Source of the DNA: Nocardioides cavernae
GTDB lineage: Bacteria; Actinomycetota; Actinomycetes; Propionibacteriales; Nocardioidaceae
Assembly: GCF_013410035.1 (NCBI RefSeq)
Contig: NZ_JACCBW010000005.1
Location: forward strand, 62,001 to 126,000
Direction: 5' to 3'
Length of the DNA stretch: 64,000 nucleotides
Shown: positions 51,001 through 59,066 of the stretch, piece after piece
Numbering within the stretch: the stretch's first letter is position 1
Layout: each line of letters begins with the position of its first letter
Notes under the pieces: model-generated
Database searches by the model: none
What the model was told of the DNA's origin: nothing
The model's input: only the letters and a program-made list of their open reading frames with translations
Made by a program: the position numbers and the translations under genes

Positions 51001-51386
51001 GCCAGCGAGTGGGAATGCGCGAGGGCCGATGCGAGCGGGAGTGCGACAGCCTCGGCAAGGTCGTCCCAGCCCGGTGGCTCATCGAAGGTGCTCAACCAGG
51101 AGCTGAGCGTTTCGGGGACCCACTCCATGACGAGGTAGTAGGCGCCGATTCCGTCGTCGACCCCACTGTCGAGCAGCGCAGCGACATTCGGGTGGTTGAG
51201 CTTCCGGTTGGCCGCAGTCGAACGTTCGAAGTAGATGCGGTAGATGTCGTCAGCAGACGCTGGAAGTAGCTTGACCGCGACCATGCGGCCGCCCTGATGC
51301 AGGTCCGTTGCCTGGAAGACCTCGCCTTGTCCGCCGACCCGACGCGTGTTCGCGATCTCGGCATATCTGCCGGCAATGATCCGCAT
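47997..51386 (-). CDS. mkoA: MkoA-like Ser/Thr kinase fused to a UPF1-type helicase
   Basis: 1,129 residues. Kinase domain (about 1-275): VGGQGEV loop, AVK (Lys39), HRDIKPTN (132-139) and DFA (151-153) instead of DFG, which may lower or change activity. A linker region (about 275-560) follows, then a superfamily 1 helicase: Walker A GPPGTGKTS (Lys593), DEAS (844-847), VGDPQQLPPMAEE, TQHRMAVPIGRL, NTVDAVQGREADVVIFSVTR and RINVALSRARD. These are motifs I-VI of UPF1/COG1112 helicases. From published work on type I Mokosh, MkoA is such a kinase-helicase, paired with a PLD nuclease, and defends against phage. The ATG at 51386 is preferred; 51446 would add 20 residues. Confidence 0.9.
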   Translation of the reverse strand: MRIIAGRYAEIANTRRVGGQGEVFQATDLHQGGRMVAVKLLPASADDIYRIYFERSTAANRKLNHPNVAALLDSGVDDGIGAYYLVMEWVPETLSSWLSTFDEPPGWDDLAEAVALPLASALAHSHSLAVLHRDIKPTNVLWDGTAPILTDFALSKIKDQVAAAQDATVVGSTNAPWAPPDHASRGSTRFDVYGLAATLLQCVTDSPIRDFPDIAKALAGADVPPDVLDLLSRSLDPEPSRRPADGQVMLVELQAIHEARLSRWRKQKTIVFELSNTARRALEEESPDRRPESAVPGLLGDGTVVLPRLETGADGKSYYNAEGFRLIGDRLELGMVFTDQYRLLAKWAKVTDFEALERFRANEDAVPIDARDFAWSAERPANPKQAAQAALELRTLLSKAVQDFSDRFGERFKQARLNSWSQLIDAKEQLEKRLEEPISYEVVGRSGMEFELESPAPVPPAVLDQERVARPDDDPTARGVPVNVVDVAGTDLVVRALQTTRDMPRHGVLVRDRRPSQAAIKRQKTALAALREGSSARPHLREIVLDPEVATAPDPVAFEPITPDLDDDKIAAVANALGSEDIYLVEGPPGTGKTSFICELINQYLRARPGDKVLLVSQMHVAIDNAVTRLFDSGVADVVRLSSRDDKVDPDASHLLLANKLSAWTAEIAKRAQNGLSVLAEREGIEVESVSLALRAEEARAALREAADRREALGVLEPSDRLDNEDLPDDRATMLADYYRASERSEEAAATVRMAAGRLGEELSAEPTDSELASLIDRLVGTSPGHQRIRELLQIQGDWLNSLTDPGASEPLFLPTQRVVAGTCMGFLSNAKVQEMQFDLCIIDEASRATASELLVPMTRSKRWVMVGDPQQLPPMAEEVFEHKDLVDEFELDKLFHNSSLFDILLAESPEACRTRLTTQHRMAVPIGRLISDTFYDGELTHEPYPALLPESVEDNDRLVWFSTSRRADRGEEPKRARGESSSNKTEALEIAKLLARLEGSTQQGGMRRIKGGPVSVLVLTGYRAQCLEIERAIRRLNLTGLSVTVNTVDAVQGREADVVIFSVTRSNLTGDFGFLDERYSGRINVALSRARDVLWIVGDSEFAGSKEGPLGRALTHIGRPGIGRIEYL

Positions 51387-51476
51387 CTGGCTGTCCCTGC
51401 TCCCGTCCGAATGTTTCGGTCCGAGCCTAGGGAGCAGGTCCGACACTTGCTGCGGTTTGGACGATCTGCGGAGGGA

Positions 51477-52925
51477 TCAAACCCGGCGGCAGAGTGGGAG
51501 CGCACTCGCCGCGAAGGACTGCGCCTGCTGTCCCCAGAGCCGGCGCGTCTCGCACGACGCTTGGATCGCCGCCTGCTCGATCGCCGCGACAGCGCGCTCG
51601 AGCTCGTCGGGGTCACCAGCGCTGACGGCGACGAACCCGGTCGCCCGCAGGACTCCGTGCCCGGCGGTGAGGTCGGCCTCCTGCTGGAGGACGTCCTGGT
51701 ACTCGGCGGTCTGCTGGGCGTCCTCGATCTGGCCGATCTTCTGGCGCTGGGCGGCGTCGGAGATGTACTCGGTCTTCTTCTTGCGGATGTCCCGAGCAGC
51801 GCGATCGGTGCGCATCGGCGTGTAGAGCAGTGTGAAGGTCCGCCGGATCCCCGAAGACAGCAGCAGCGGCGCGAGGAAGCCGGGGTACACGAGGGACCGC
51901 GGCCACTCGCTGATCCAGAGGACGCAGTGGTGCGCGGAGTCACTGCGCAAGGAGCCCCACGCTTCGTTGACCGCGACGGGCCCCGCGGTGGCGAGGTCCC
52001 CGCCTATGTCGCCCTGCCGCTCGAGTGCGCCCGCGACGGCGGGGTCGTACGCCGACCTGAGGATCAGCGCAAGGTCGCCGGGCGTGAGCCATTCGCCGGG
52101 GGAGAGGTCGGCGGATCGGAGGGCGGCGAGCATGGTCGCCATCTCCTGTCGGAGTACGGCGGCCGCCCCTCGCATGCCTCCGCCGGCAGCCCGGATCGCT
52201 CGTCCGGCCACCTTCATGTCGAGTGAGATCGAGACGGTCGATGCATGGCGCTCGCCTGCCGGACCAGCGCGGTCGACCAGTTCGCCGTACGTCGTCGACG
52301 CCCACGAGGCTGAGCGGTTGCCGTGCTGCTCCCACCAGTCCGCCAGGCCCTTGCCGGAGTCAGGGAGCGTCCGCTCCATCACCTGCACGGAGGCGATTCG
52401 CCCTGAGCGGCATGCCGTCGCGAGGACGCGGCCCCACGAGACGACTCGGCGTTCCTGCTCAGCTGGGTCGAGCAGCACAAACGCGGGGTGGGAGACACCG
52501 ATGATCGCGGTCAGGGTGGCGGCGTGCGGGTCGTGAACCATGACGGCGTCCGTCTCGGGGTCCACCCACTGACGCAGGCGCGCCGCGTCGCCGGGCAGGG
52601 CCAGCGTGCCGGCGGGGCGCGGCTTCACGATCCTTCGGCGGTACAGCAGTTGTCCGCCGGTGGATCGCCAGAGCCATCGCGCGCGGATCGGCGCCCACTC
52701 GATGAGCTTGCGCCCTCTGACACCAACGAACGCCAGCGCGACCAAGAACAGGATGATCGGGAACGTCATCACCACGGCGCCGACGTACAGACCGACGATC
52801 AACGTGCCCGACGCGAGGCTGGCCATCAGGAGTTGGGGCCCGGAGAGACCGAGCAGGACGCCGCGTCGGGTCAGGCGCGAGAACTTGACCGGGGTCAGCT
52901 CCGGTTCGCGGGTCGTCGTGGCCAC
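51477..52925 (-). CDS. SCO6880-family conjugation protein (PrgI-like membrane N-terminus)
   Basis: 482 residues from a GTG. Two membrane helices lie at about 28-70 (LLMASLASGTLIVGLYVGAV, IILFLVALAFVGV). Then comes a long soluble part with WVDPETDAVMVHDPHAATLT, DWWEQHGNRSASWASTTYGE and RTFTLLYTPMRTDRAARDIR, which are characteristic of the SCO6880 group. This family sits next to the VirB6-like and VirB4-like genes in actinobacterial elements and is considered a VirB3/VirB4-N-like channel component. Downstream the cargo operon starts 90 bp away. Confidence 0.85.
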   Translation of the reverse strand: MATTTREPELTPVKFSRLTRRGVLLGLSGPQLLMASLASGTLIVGLYVGAVVMTFPIILFLVALAFVGVRGRKLIEWAPIRARWLWRSTGGQLLYRRRIVKPRPAGTLALPGDAARLRQWVDPETDAVMVHDPHAATLTAIIGVSHPAFVLLDPAEQERRVVSWGRVLATACRSGRIASVQVMERTLPDSGKGLADWWEQHGNRSASWASTTYGELVDRAGPAGERHASTVSISLDMKVAGRAIRAAGGGMRGAAAVLRQEMATMLAALRSADLSPGEWLTPGDLALILRSAYDPAVAGALERQGDIGGDLATAGPVAVNEAWGSLRSDSAHHCVLWISEWPRSLVYPGFLAPLLLSSGIRRTFTLLYTPMRTDRAARDIRKKKTEYISDAAQRQKIGQIEDAQQTAEYQDVLQQEADLTAGHGVLRATGFVAVSAGDPDELERAVAAIEQAAIQASCETRRLWGQQAQSFAASALPLCRRV

Positions 52926-52931
52926 GGCCGG

Positions 52932-54224
52932 TCACTTCTTCCCAGCGGTGTCGACCAGCGTCGAGTCCGCGACTGGGGGTGGGACTGTCGAAGGAGCGGC
53001 GGACTCATGTGCCTGTGCCTGTCCGGTCGCCTGGGCAGCGACGAAGTTGCCAAGCCGAGGACCGGCCGCTGCCGCCTCCTTTGCGACCACGACTCCGGCG
53101 GCAGCTGCGCCGCCCGCGGCTGCGGTTCCTCCGGCGGCACCGCCGGATCCGGCGCTTCCGCCTTTAGCTCCAGTCGACGGTCCGCCGGCGGATGGTCCCG
53201 TGGCCCCGGGCGAGGTGCCGGAGGTCGTACCGCCGCCACCGTCTGCGCCGCCCGCGATCAGGACCTTGGCCGGCTCGCTGCCCGTGCGGCGAGAGAGCGG
53301 GATCGGCATCGGCCGGTTGAGCGAGGACTTGGCTTCCTGCTCGGCCGACATCGCGTGGTACATGTCGAAGCCCATGAAGGCGATGGCCTTGTAGGTCAGG
53401 TACGGCGCGAAGCCGGCCATCAGCATCAGTACGACGCCCGCCATCGGCTGGCTGACGGACTCGAGGTCGGCGTCGATCGGCGCCGAGACCTGGGCGGTGG
53501 CGAGCAGGAAGATCACCACGAGGACGACCTTCGAGAGGATCATCGCGATCACGAACGTCGCCCAGCGGCTCAGCCACGTCCGGGTGTGGTCCCAGCTGGC
53601 ACCTGCGAGCGCGATCGGTGCGAAGACAATCGCGATCAGAAGCAGGGCCTTGCGGATCAGCAGGCTGATCCACACGACCATCGCTCCGATGATGGCCAGG
53701 CTGGCGAGGAAGATCGTGATGATCGCTCCGGCGCCCGGAGCGCTGAGGTTGATGGCGCCGAGTCCTGCGGCGAGTACGGCGACCTTGTCGCCCATCTCGT
53801 TCATGTTGGTGCCGGCTGCGTTGACGATGCCGATGCAGAGCTGGTCCGTGATCTCGAGCGCGGTTGCGAGCAGAGCGAGCGCGACGAACGATCCCAGGAT
53901 CGACTTAGCCAGGCCGAGTGCGGCCCTGGAGAGAGCGGCTGGTTCGCGTCGGAGCATGCCGCCGATGACCTGGAGCATGAAGAAGCCGAGCATCACGAAG
54001 ACCCCGACGCCGAACATGATGTTGTAGACCTTCGTGTACTCGCCGCTGGTCACATCGACGTACGTCGTGGTGTCGATGACCTTCCAGACGGAGGTGAACA
54101 TCCACTCGGCCGCGCCGCCCATGCCCTGAGCGAGCCAGTCGAACGGCGCGGTGATCACCGCGCCAGCCGCGTCCCCGGCGGCGTTGCAGACCTCCTGGAT
54201 CACCGGTACGTCGCAGACACCCAT
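52932..54224 (-). CDS. VirB6/TrbL-like conjugation membrane protein
   Basis: 430 residues. About six membrane helices (70-95, 105-130, 145-170, 180-205, 215-245, 255-280), as in KVYNIMFGVGVFVMLGFFML, IITIFLASLAIIGAMVVWIS and FVIAMILSKVVLVVIFLLAT. SWDHTRTWLSRW is a conserved loop of the TrbL/VirB6-like group. The tail (about 310-430) is Gly/Ala/Ser-rich and low-complexity, probably extracytoplasmic or flexible. It forms part of the inner-membrane channel. The gene is 6 bp upstream of the SCO6880-type gene. Confidence 0.87.
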   Translation of the reverse strand: MGVCDVPVIQEVCNAAGDAAGAVITAPFDWLAQGMGGAAEWMFTSVWKVIDTTTYVDVTSGEYTKVYNIMFGVGVFVMLGFFMLQVIGGMLRREPAALSRAALGLAKSILGSFVALALLATALEITDQLCIGIVNAAGTNMNEMGDKVAVLAAGLGAINLSAPGAGAIITIFLASLAIIGAMVVWISLLIRKALLLIAIVFAPIALAGASWDHTRTWLSRWATFVIAMILSKVVLVVIFLLATAQVSAPIDADLESVSQPMAGVVLMLMAGFAPYLTYKAIAFMGFDMYHAMSAEQEAKSSLNRPMPIPLSRRTGSEPAKVLIAGGADGGGGTTSGTSPGATGPSAGGPSTGAKGGSAGSGGAAGGTAAAGGAAAAGVVVAKEAAAAGPRLGNFVAAQATGQAQAHESAAPSTVPPPVADSTLVDTAGKK

Positions 54225-54234
54225 GATCGATTCC

Positions 54235-54540
54235 TCAGACCTGCTGGCCGACGTTCCAGAAGAAGTTCACCAGTGTCACCGAGGCGCCGCAGACGATCGC
54301 GGCACCCAGGGCTACGAGAACGCCGAGCTTGCCACGACCGGCAAGGTGCGGGTTCGACGAGTTGGCCCCCAGCGCCCAAACGATCGCCGAGATGATCAGC
54401 GCGAGTACGGCGAGCACCAGGCCAACCGTCATGGAGGCTCCGACGATCTTCTTGAGCTGACCGATCCCGGGCAGGCCGTTGGAGTTCGGGTCGATCGAGA
54501 TGTCGAGGGGGAGCAGGAGTGCTGCTGTGAGTAGGTCCAT
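54235..54540 (-). CDS. Small two-span membrane protein of the transfer channel (DUF6112-like)
   Basis: 101 residues. Two membrane helices (about 35-58 VGLVLAVLALIISAIVWALG and 73-97 GVLVALGAAIVCGASVTLVN) with a short charged loop. The layout resembles VirB2-like pilins and the DUF6112 group seen in these operons. A second, related gene follows upstream (54573-54863), so the operon has a duplicated pair. The ATG at 54540 has GGAG before it. Confidence 0.8.
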   Translation of the reverse strand: MDLLTAALLLPLDISIDPNSNGLPGIGQLKKIVGASMTVGLVLAVLALIISAIVWALGANSSNPHLAGRGKLGVLVALGAAIVCGASVTLVNFFWNVGQQV

Positions 54541-54572
54541 CGGAGGCTCCTGACGTCGGACGGGCGGACGTC

Positions 54573-54863
54573 TTAGAGGTGCGGGCCGATGTCCAGCAGC
54601 CAGTTGGCCCAAGTGAGCGCGGCGCCCGTCAGCGCCGCTCCGCCGATCGCGACGAAGCAGCCAAGCTTCGCCTTCTGAGCGGTGTGCCAACTGCCCGAGC
54701 TCGAAGCAACGGCCCAGGTCGTGACCGAGATGACGAGCATCAGCACGGCGACGATCAGGCCGTAGGTGAGAAGGGCACCAACGATGGTGCGGAGGTTGCC
54801 AGCGCCGCCGACGGCACCGAAGTCAGGCCCAACCGTAGTTGTGATGACGTCGCGGCTGCTCAT
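54573..54863 (-). CDS. Small two-span membrane protein, paralogue of the neighbour
   Basis: 96 residues with the same plan: GALLTYGLIVAVLMLVISVT and GCFVAIGGAALTGAALTWAN as two membrane helices and a Lys-containing loop (HTAQKAKLG, compare AGRGKLG in the neighbour). The two are probably the pilin-like or channel subunits of the conjugation system. They sit immediately upstream of the VirB6-like gene. Confidence 0.8.
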   Translation of the reverse strand: MSSRDVITTTVGPDFGAVGGAGNLRTIVGALLTYGLIVAVLMLVISVTTWAVASSSGSWHTAQKAKLGCFVAIGGAALTGAALTWANWLLDIGPHL

Positions 54864-54912
54864 GCTTCGAGGTGCTCATACCGCACCACTACGGGAGTCA
54901 GCAGTAATCGCG

Positions 54913-57729
54913 CTACGCGTGCTCCGCGGGCCCTGGCTCATCATGCACGAGGCGGATGAGAACCTCAGGCGTCGTGGCGGAGTTCCTAAGGAGCCGCTCT
55001 CGGATGTCTGGGTCAGAGGCGTGTGAAAGCAGTGCCTCCAGCACGTCCCCAGGGCAGGCCGGATTGGACGCTGCTAGCCGCAGTACCTCGATGCTGGAGT
55101 TCAGAGATGCTGCGCGAACTCCATCCTCTGAGTCTCCCGAGGCCAACTCCATCAGCAGTTCTTGAGGTGCATTCGGGTTGACCGCGATCAGGTTAAGCAG
55201 CGCAGGGTCCGAGGTGACTCGGGCGGCTCGCGCAAGAGCTGCTGGGGGAGCGATCGGATTTCGAGCCAGCGCGTCGATGACCTCTCTTGAGTCAAACGGG
55301 CGTTGGGAGCGGCCGTAGTGACTAGGCGGATCGCAGAAGACGCTCAATACGGTGGGGTTCGTCGAGCTCACGAGTCGTGCGAGCTGCTCAGCCGATGCCT
55401 TCGGGTGCTTTGCGACACCAACGTGGGTGTCGATGTCGTCCGTCGCGACCAGCAGGTCTAGGACAGATTCCGGTGTGCGCCAGAACTCCGCGACCGCACG
55501 CCAGATGTCTGGCTCGCCTTCGTTTACGAGGTGGGCGAGCGGCGCAGCTGGCGGGTCCTCCCAATGATCAGTGTTGAGGTATGAGTCAACAACGGCCCGC
55601 CGAACGATGGGGTCCGGATCGAAGGCGAGGCGTGCGAGAAGTTCTTTCCGCTCTTCGCTGTACGGTGCCAAACCGGAGTTGGAGGCGACAGCGGCGCGAA
55701 CATCACCTCGGTCGTCCCGTGAAAGCAACACTAGGGCTTGGATCGCCTTGATGTCTTCCGTGTGCCGGCACGAGCGCTGCGTCCAGGCCGCCGCGGCGCG
55801 ACGGACCGATGGGTCCTGATCCCTGGCCAACGAAAGCAGGACAGACCCGGGCGTAGATCGGTTCGAGGCGACCGCGCGCCTCACGTTGACATCAGCGCTC
55901 GTCGCGAGTTCATGAAGGATGTCGGGCGCAGTTGCCTCGGCACTCGCGAACCGGAGGGCTTGAGCCGCACCGCCGGCAACTTTGGTCCACTCGAGTTTCG
56001 AGATGGCGATGTCGAACTGATGCGAGAGGGCGGCTCGATCCTTCTCGAAGGTGGCAGGGTCCAGGACATCGACGTAGTACGACCCGCCCTCGTCCATTGG
56101 CGCGTACTCCCTCTTCTTCGTCCATCGTGGCGCAATCCAATGGGCATCCCGCAGACGAGACAAGATCTCGATCGGGGTGGTCCGCCGGAGAAAGCCGCGG
56201 AGGATCGATTCGCGCGATTTGGATAGCGCCTGGGAAAGATCGTCGGCAAGAAGGATGCGGAGGACCTCCGACATACCTGCTTCAGGTAGGGCGGGGTTCG
56301 CAATCAGTGAGTCGAGCAGAGACCTATGAGAGCGAAGCAGGTCCTCGCCCTGTGTTCTGGCACGGCTGGCCCCGCTCGGAAGTCGCAGGAACGCTGTGGA
56401 CGCCGTGCGCGCGATCTGGATGAGAGCGTCGGGCGGGGCGGAAGGATTTGCCGCGAGTCCTTCCAACGCCGAGACTTCGGCGATTCTGACTTGGGTCAAG
56501 TTGTACTCATCGGAGGGGCTGTCGTAGCCCGCTGACCACCGCGTGTTGTTCCCAGCGTCACCTGCTTCGACGACACGACGGCACATGGCTGCTGCAAGCT
56601 GCTGGAGCGCCATCGAGGGTGTCGAACAGTTGGCCGCGACGGCGGCACGCACGCTCATCTCAGTGTCGTCTGCCAGACGTGTAAGGATCGCCGAAGGCGT
56701 CGCAGGATTGCCGGCGACTCCCTGCCGGATCTTGGGAGATGGATCGACCGCCAGTCGAATGAGCGACTCCGCTGGAGCGCTCGCGGACTCCGATGCAGCG
56801 GCTCGGCATGCCTCGCTCGGGTCGGCCGCCAGAGCCGCGAGGGTTTCGGCGGGTGTCGAGGCATTGCGCGCGACCGTCTCGCGTACGCCGTCGTCAGGAT
56901 GGCGCCCGAGCTGCTGGAGGACGTCAGCTGGCGCTGCTGCATGCTGAGCGATCTGACGGGCAGTGTGTGCATCACTCTTGGACGCGAGACGTCGCGCGAT
57001 GCCCGGACGATCCTCGGCGGAGGTCGATGGGTTCCTCCACAGCCCCGTGAGGACGCCGAGGTCATCGGTCTCGACAAGTCGGGCCAATACCTCAGGGGAA
57101 GAGGAGGCCTTCGCCTGTGCAAGCGCAGCGACACGGGGCGACGAATCGCCACACAGGTCTTCGAGTGTTGTTCGCGAAACGTCCTGCGCTTCTGCAACTG
57201 CCCGGCGAACCAGCTCTTCACTATCGTGAACAAGCACCTGGCGCTCCGCGTGCTTGCCATACGCCCGGGCGATTGAGGCGCGGTCGGCCGGGGCGCCGAG
57301 GAATCCTGTCTGACGCACTACGTCTGCGAGGTCCGTTTGCGTCATCAGCCTGGCCCGCGCGATCAAGGGAGTGGCCCGATTTGACGCGACCGCGCGGCGA
57401 ATTTCCGGTTCTTTGCTACCCGCCAGCGTCTGAAGGGTTTCTGGGGGTGTCGACTCATTCGAGGCGACTGCGAGTCGTTGCTCGACGCCGGACTCCGGGT
57501 CCGCGGCCAAGGCGGCCAGCACCTCTCCGCTGGTTGACGGATTGCCGCCGACATTCGCTCGAACTGCCGAGTCCGACGAACGCGCCAATCGGGCGAGAGC
57601 TGACACCGGCGTTGAGGGGTTCGCGGCTACGGCGATGACGACCCCACGCCGAGAACTATCTGCGAGCTGTTCGAGGGCAGCGGGGCTACTGCCCGGATCC
57701 CGGGCGGCCTTATGGGGGAAGAGGATCAA
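54913..57729 (-). CDS. Variant leucine-rich-repeat protein (cargo of the element)
   Basis: 938 residues made almost wholly of about 24-residue repeats of the form VAxNPSTPxxxLxxLAxDxxxxVR, for example AANPSTPVSALARLARSSDS and VASNESTPPETLQTLAGSKE. This is the LRV (leucine-rich repeat variant) pattern, which builds a curved helical solenoid for protein binding. There is no signal peptide, so it is likely cytoplasmic. A less regular stretch lies at about 395-630. GC at third positions is lower than in flanking transfer genes, which points to separate acquisition. No enzymatic domain. It could be a toxin-, effector- or defence-type scaffold; function unknown. Confidence 0.82.
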   Translation of the reverse strand: MILFPHKAARDPGSSPAALEQLADSSRRGVVIAVAANPSTPVSALARLARSSDSAVRANVGGNPSTSGEVLAALAADPESGVEQRLAVASNESTPPETLQTLAGSKEPEIRRAVASNRATPLIARARLMTQTDLADVVRQTGFLGAPADRASIARAYGKHAERQVLVHDSEELVRRAVAEAQDVSRTTLEDLCGDSSPRVAALAQAKASSSPEVLARLVETDDLGVLTGLWRNPSTSAEDRPGIARRLASKSDAHTARQIAQHAAAPADVLQQLGRHPDDGVRETVARNASTPAETLAALAADPSEACRAAASESASAPAESLIRLAVDPSPKIRQGVAGNPATPSAILTRLADDTEMSVRAAVAANCSTPSMALQQLAAAMCRRVVEAGDAGNNTRWSAGYDSPSDEYNLTQVRIAEVSALEGLAANPSAPPDALIQIARTASTAFLRLPSGASRARTQGEDLLRSHRSLLDSLIANPALPEAGMSEVLRILLADDLSQALSKSRESILRGFLRRTTPIEILSRLRDAHWIAPRWTKKREYAPMDEGGSYYVDVLDPATFEKDRAALSHQFDIAISKLEWTKVAGGAAQALRFASAEATAPDILHELATSADVNVRRAVASNRSTPGSVLLSLARDQDPSVRRAAAAWTQRSCRHTEDIKAIQALVLLSRDDRGDVRAAVASNSGLAPYSEERKELLARLAFDPDPIVRRAVVDSYLNTDHWEDPPAAPLAHLVNEGEPDIWRAVAEFWRTPESVLDLLVATDDIDTHVGVAKHPKASAEQLARLVSSTNPTVLSVFCDPPSHYGRSQRPFDSREVIDALARNPIAPPAALARAARVTSDPALLNLIAVNPNAPQELLMELASGDSEDGVRAASLNSSIEVLRLAASNPACPGDVLEALLSHASDPDIRERLLRNSATTPEVLIRLVHDEPGPAEHA

Positions 57730-57929
57730 ATCAGGCCTCCGCTGTCCTCTATGAGGGTGTGATCGTTGCCCAGGGCGTCGCTTGTCAGCCTGCCAGAATC
57801 TGGGTCCGTCCGGTGGACGAACTGTGACGCTTGAGCCGATGCTTCTCCCCGGCGGTTGAAAGGCGCGGCGCTCCCAACCCCGAGTAACGCGGCCCTTTTT
57901 GCGCCGAGGATGGCCTTTCCCTCCGACAC
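57726..57929 (-). CDS. Doubtful small frame before the repeat protein
   Basis: A GTG frame of 67 residues (VSEGKAILGAKRAALLGVGS ...) ends with ATGA overlap into the repeat-protein gene. The overlap favours a real leader gene. Against it: mixed third-position bases and no recognisable feature. If it is not a gene, 57730-57940 is plain intergenic sequence. Confidence 0.25.
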   Translation of the reverse strand: MSEGKAILGAKRAALLGVGSAAPFNRRGEASAQASQFVHRTDPDSGRLTSDALGNDHTLIEDSGGLI

Positions 57930-57940
57930 AACCTCGCTCG

Positions 57941-59059
57941 TCAGTGAAGTCGGCGGACCATCATGACCTCACCGGAGAACTCGCTGATCGTCCCGTAGCG
58001 AACGACGTCACCGGTCCGCGGCGCGTGGAGGATCCTGTCGCCGCCGACGTAGATCGCGACGTGATGCGGGCCCCCCGCGCCGGGGTAGCTGAAGAAGATC
58101 AGGTCGCCTGGTCGCTTGAACGCCCACGGAATGCCAGTGCCGCGGTGGATCTGGTCGCCGGAGTAGTGGGGCAGACGGATGCGTCCGCCGGAGGCTTGGT
58201 AGGCCGCGTGCAGGACGAGCCCGGAGCAGTCGAAGCCGCCGCCCGTGGGCCCCTCGAAGTTGCCGCCGCCCCAGACGTAGGGCTTGCCGAGCTGTGATGC
58301 GGCCGCCTTGATGAAGTTGCCGGCGAACCCCGGGGGAAGGTTCAGCGGCACTTCGCCCGCCGGCTCGGCACAGGCGAGGTCCCTGGAGAGCGATACGCCG
58401 CTCAGCGTCGCCAGAACCTTCTCCGCGATGGGCTGGTTGACGGCGTACCTGTCGGGATAGGCCGAGACCTGCACGGCCTGGGCGGCGGCGCCGGAATCCA
58501 TCGATGCCCACCCGTCGATGTCGAGCAGGCCCCGCGGCGAGCCGTGGTTCGGGCCGCTGGGTCCGCCGTAGAAGGCTCGGGATGACCAGACGGGATCCAT
58601 CAGGTTCTCGACGCTGCCCCATCCAGCGGCGGGGCGTTGCTGGAAGAGGCCCACGGAGTCGTGGTCGCTGCCGTCACCGTCGTTCGGGATGTCGCCGGAG
58701 TGAGGGTAGGCGCCGACGTTCGACAGGACCCGAAGAGATGACTCGGTTAGCGCGGTCATGATCGCGATCAGCTGGCCGCGGGCCGGGATGTTCTCGCTCT
58801 GGCCGGTGGCGATGATCGCCGCGGCCCGGATGAGCTGCTGTTGGTTGAGGGTGACGGTCTCACCGTTGGTGTTCGTCGCGCTGAGGCTGTCCGGCACCGG
58901 GCCGCTGACGCCAAGGCTCTCGGTCGCCTGACCTTCCCACATGCAGCTGCCCGATCCCGCGGCAGCGGGGCTGATCAGGGTCGCGACGCCGAGGACGGCG
59001 GCGCCAGGTGCGAGAAGTACGGCGGCCGCGGCGCCAACCACGAGCACCTTGATGCCCAC
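57941..59059 (-). CDS. Bifunctional cell-wall hydrolase: lysozyme-like plus NlpC/P60 (VirB1-like)
   Basis: 372 residues. A signal anchor (MGIKVLVVGAAAAVLLAPGA) is followed by a lytic transglycosylase-like domain (about 75-220) with the Glu106 in AIMTALTESSL and SVGLFQQRPAAGWGS. The C-terminal NlpC/P60 peptidase (250-372) has Cys278 (GGGFDCSGLVLHAAY), His333 (PHHVAIYVG) and His345. Both activities cut peptidoglycan so the conjugation channel can cross the wall. It is coupled in order with the VirB8-like and ParB-like genes. Confidence 0.93.
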   Translation of the reverse strand: MGIKVLVVGAAAAVLLAPGAAVLGVATLISPAAAGSGSCMWEGQATESLGVSGPVPDSLSATNTNGETVTLNQQQLIRAAAIIATGQSENIPARGQLIAIMTALTESSLRVLSNVGAYPHSGDIPNDGDGSDHDSVGLFQQRPAAGWGSVENLMDPVWSSRAFYGGPSGPNHGSPRGLLDIDGWASMDSGAAAQAVQVSAYPDRYAVNQPIAEKVLATLSGVSLSRDLACAEPAGEVPLNLPPGFAGNFIKAAASQLGKPYVWGGGNFEGPTGGGFDCSGLVLHAAYQASGGRIRLPHYSGDQIHRGTGIPWAFKRPGDLIFFSYPGAGGPHHVAIYVGGDRILHAPRTGDVVRYGTISEFSGEVMMVRRLH

Positions 59060-59066
59060 GGCGTCG

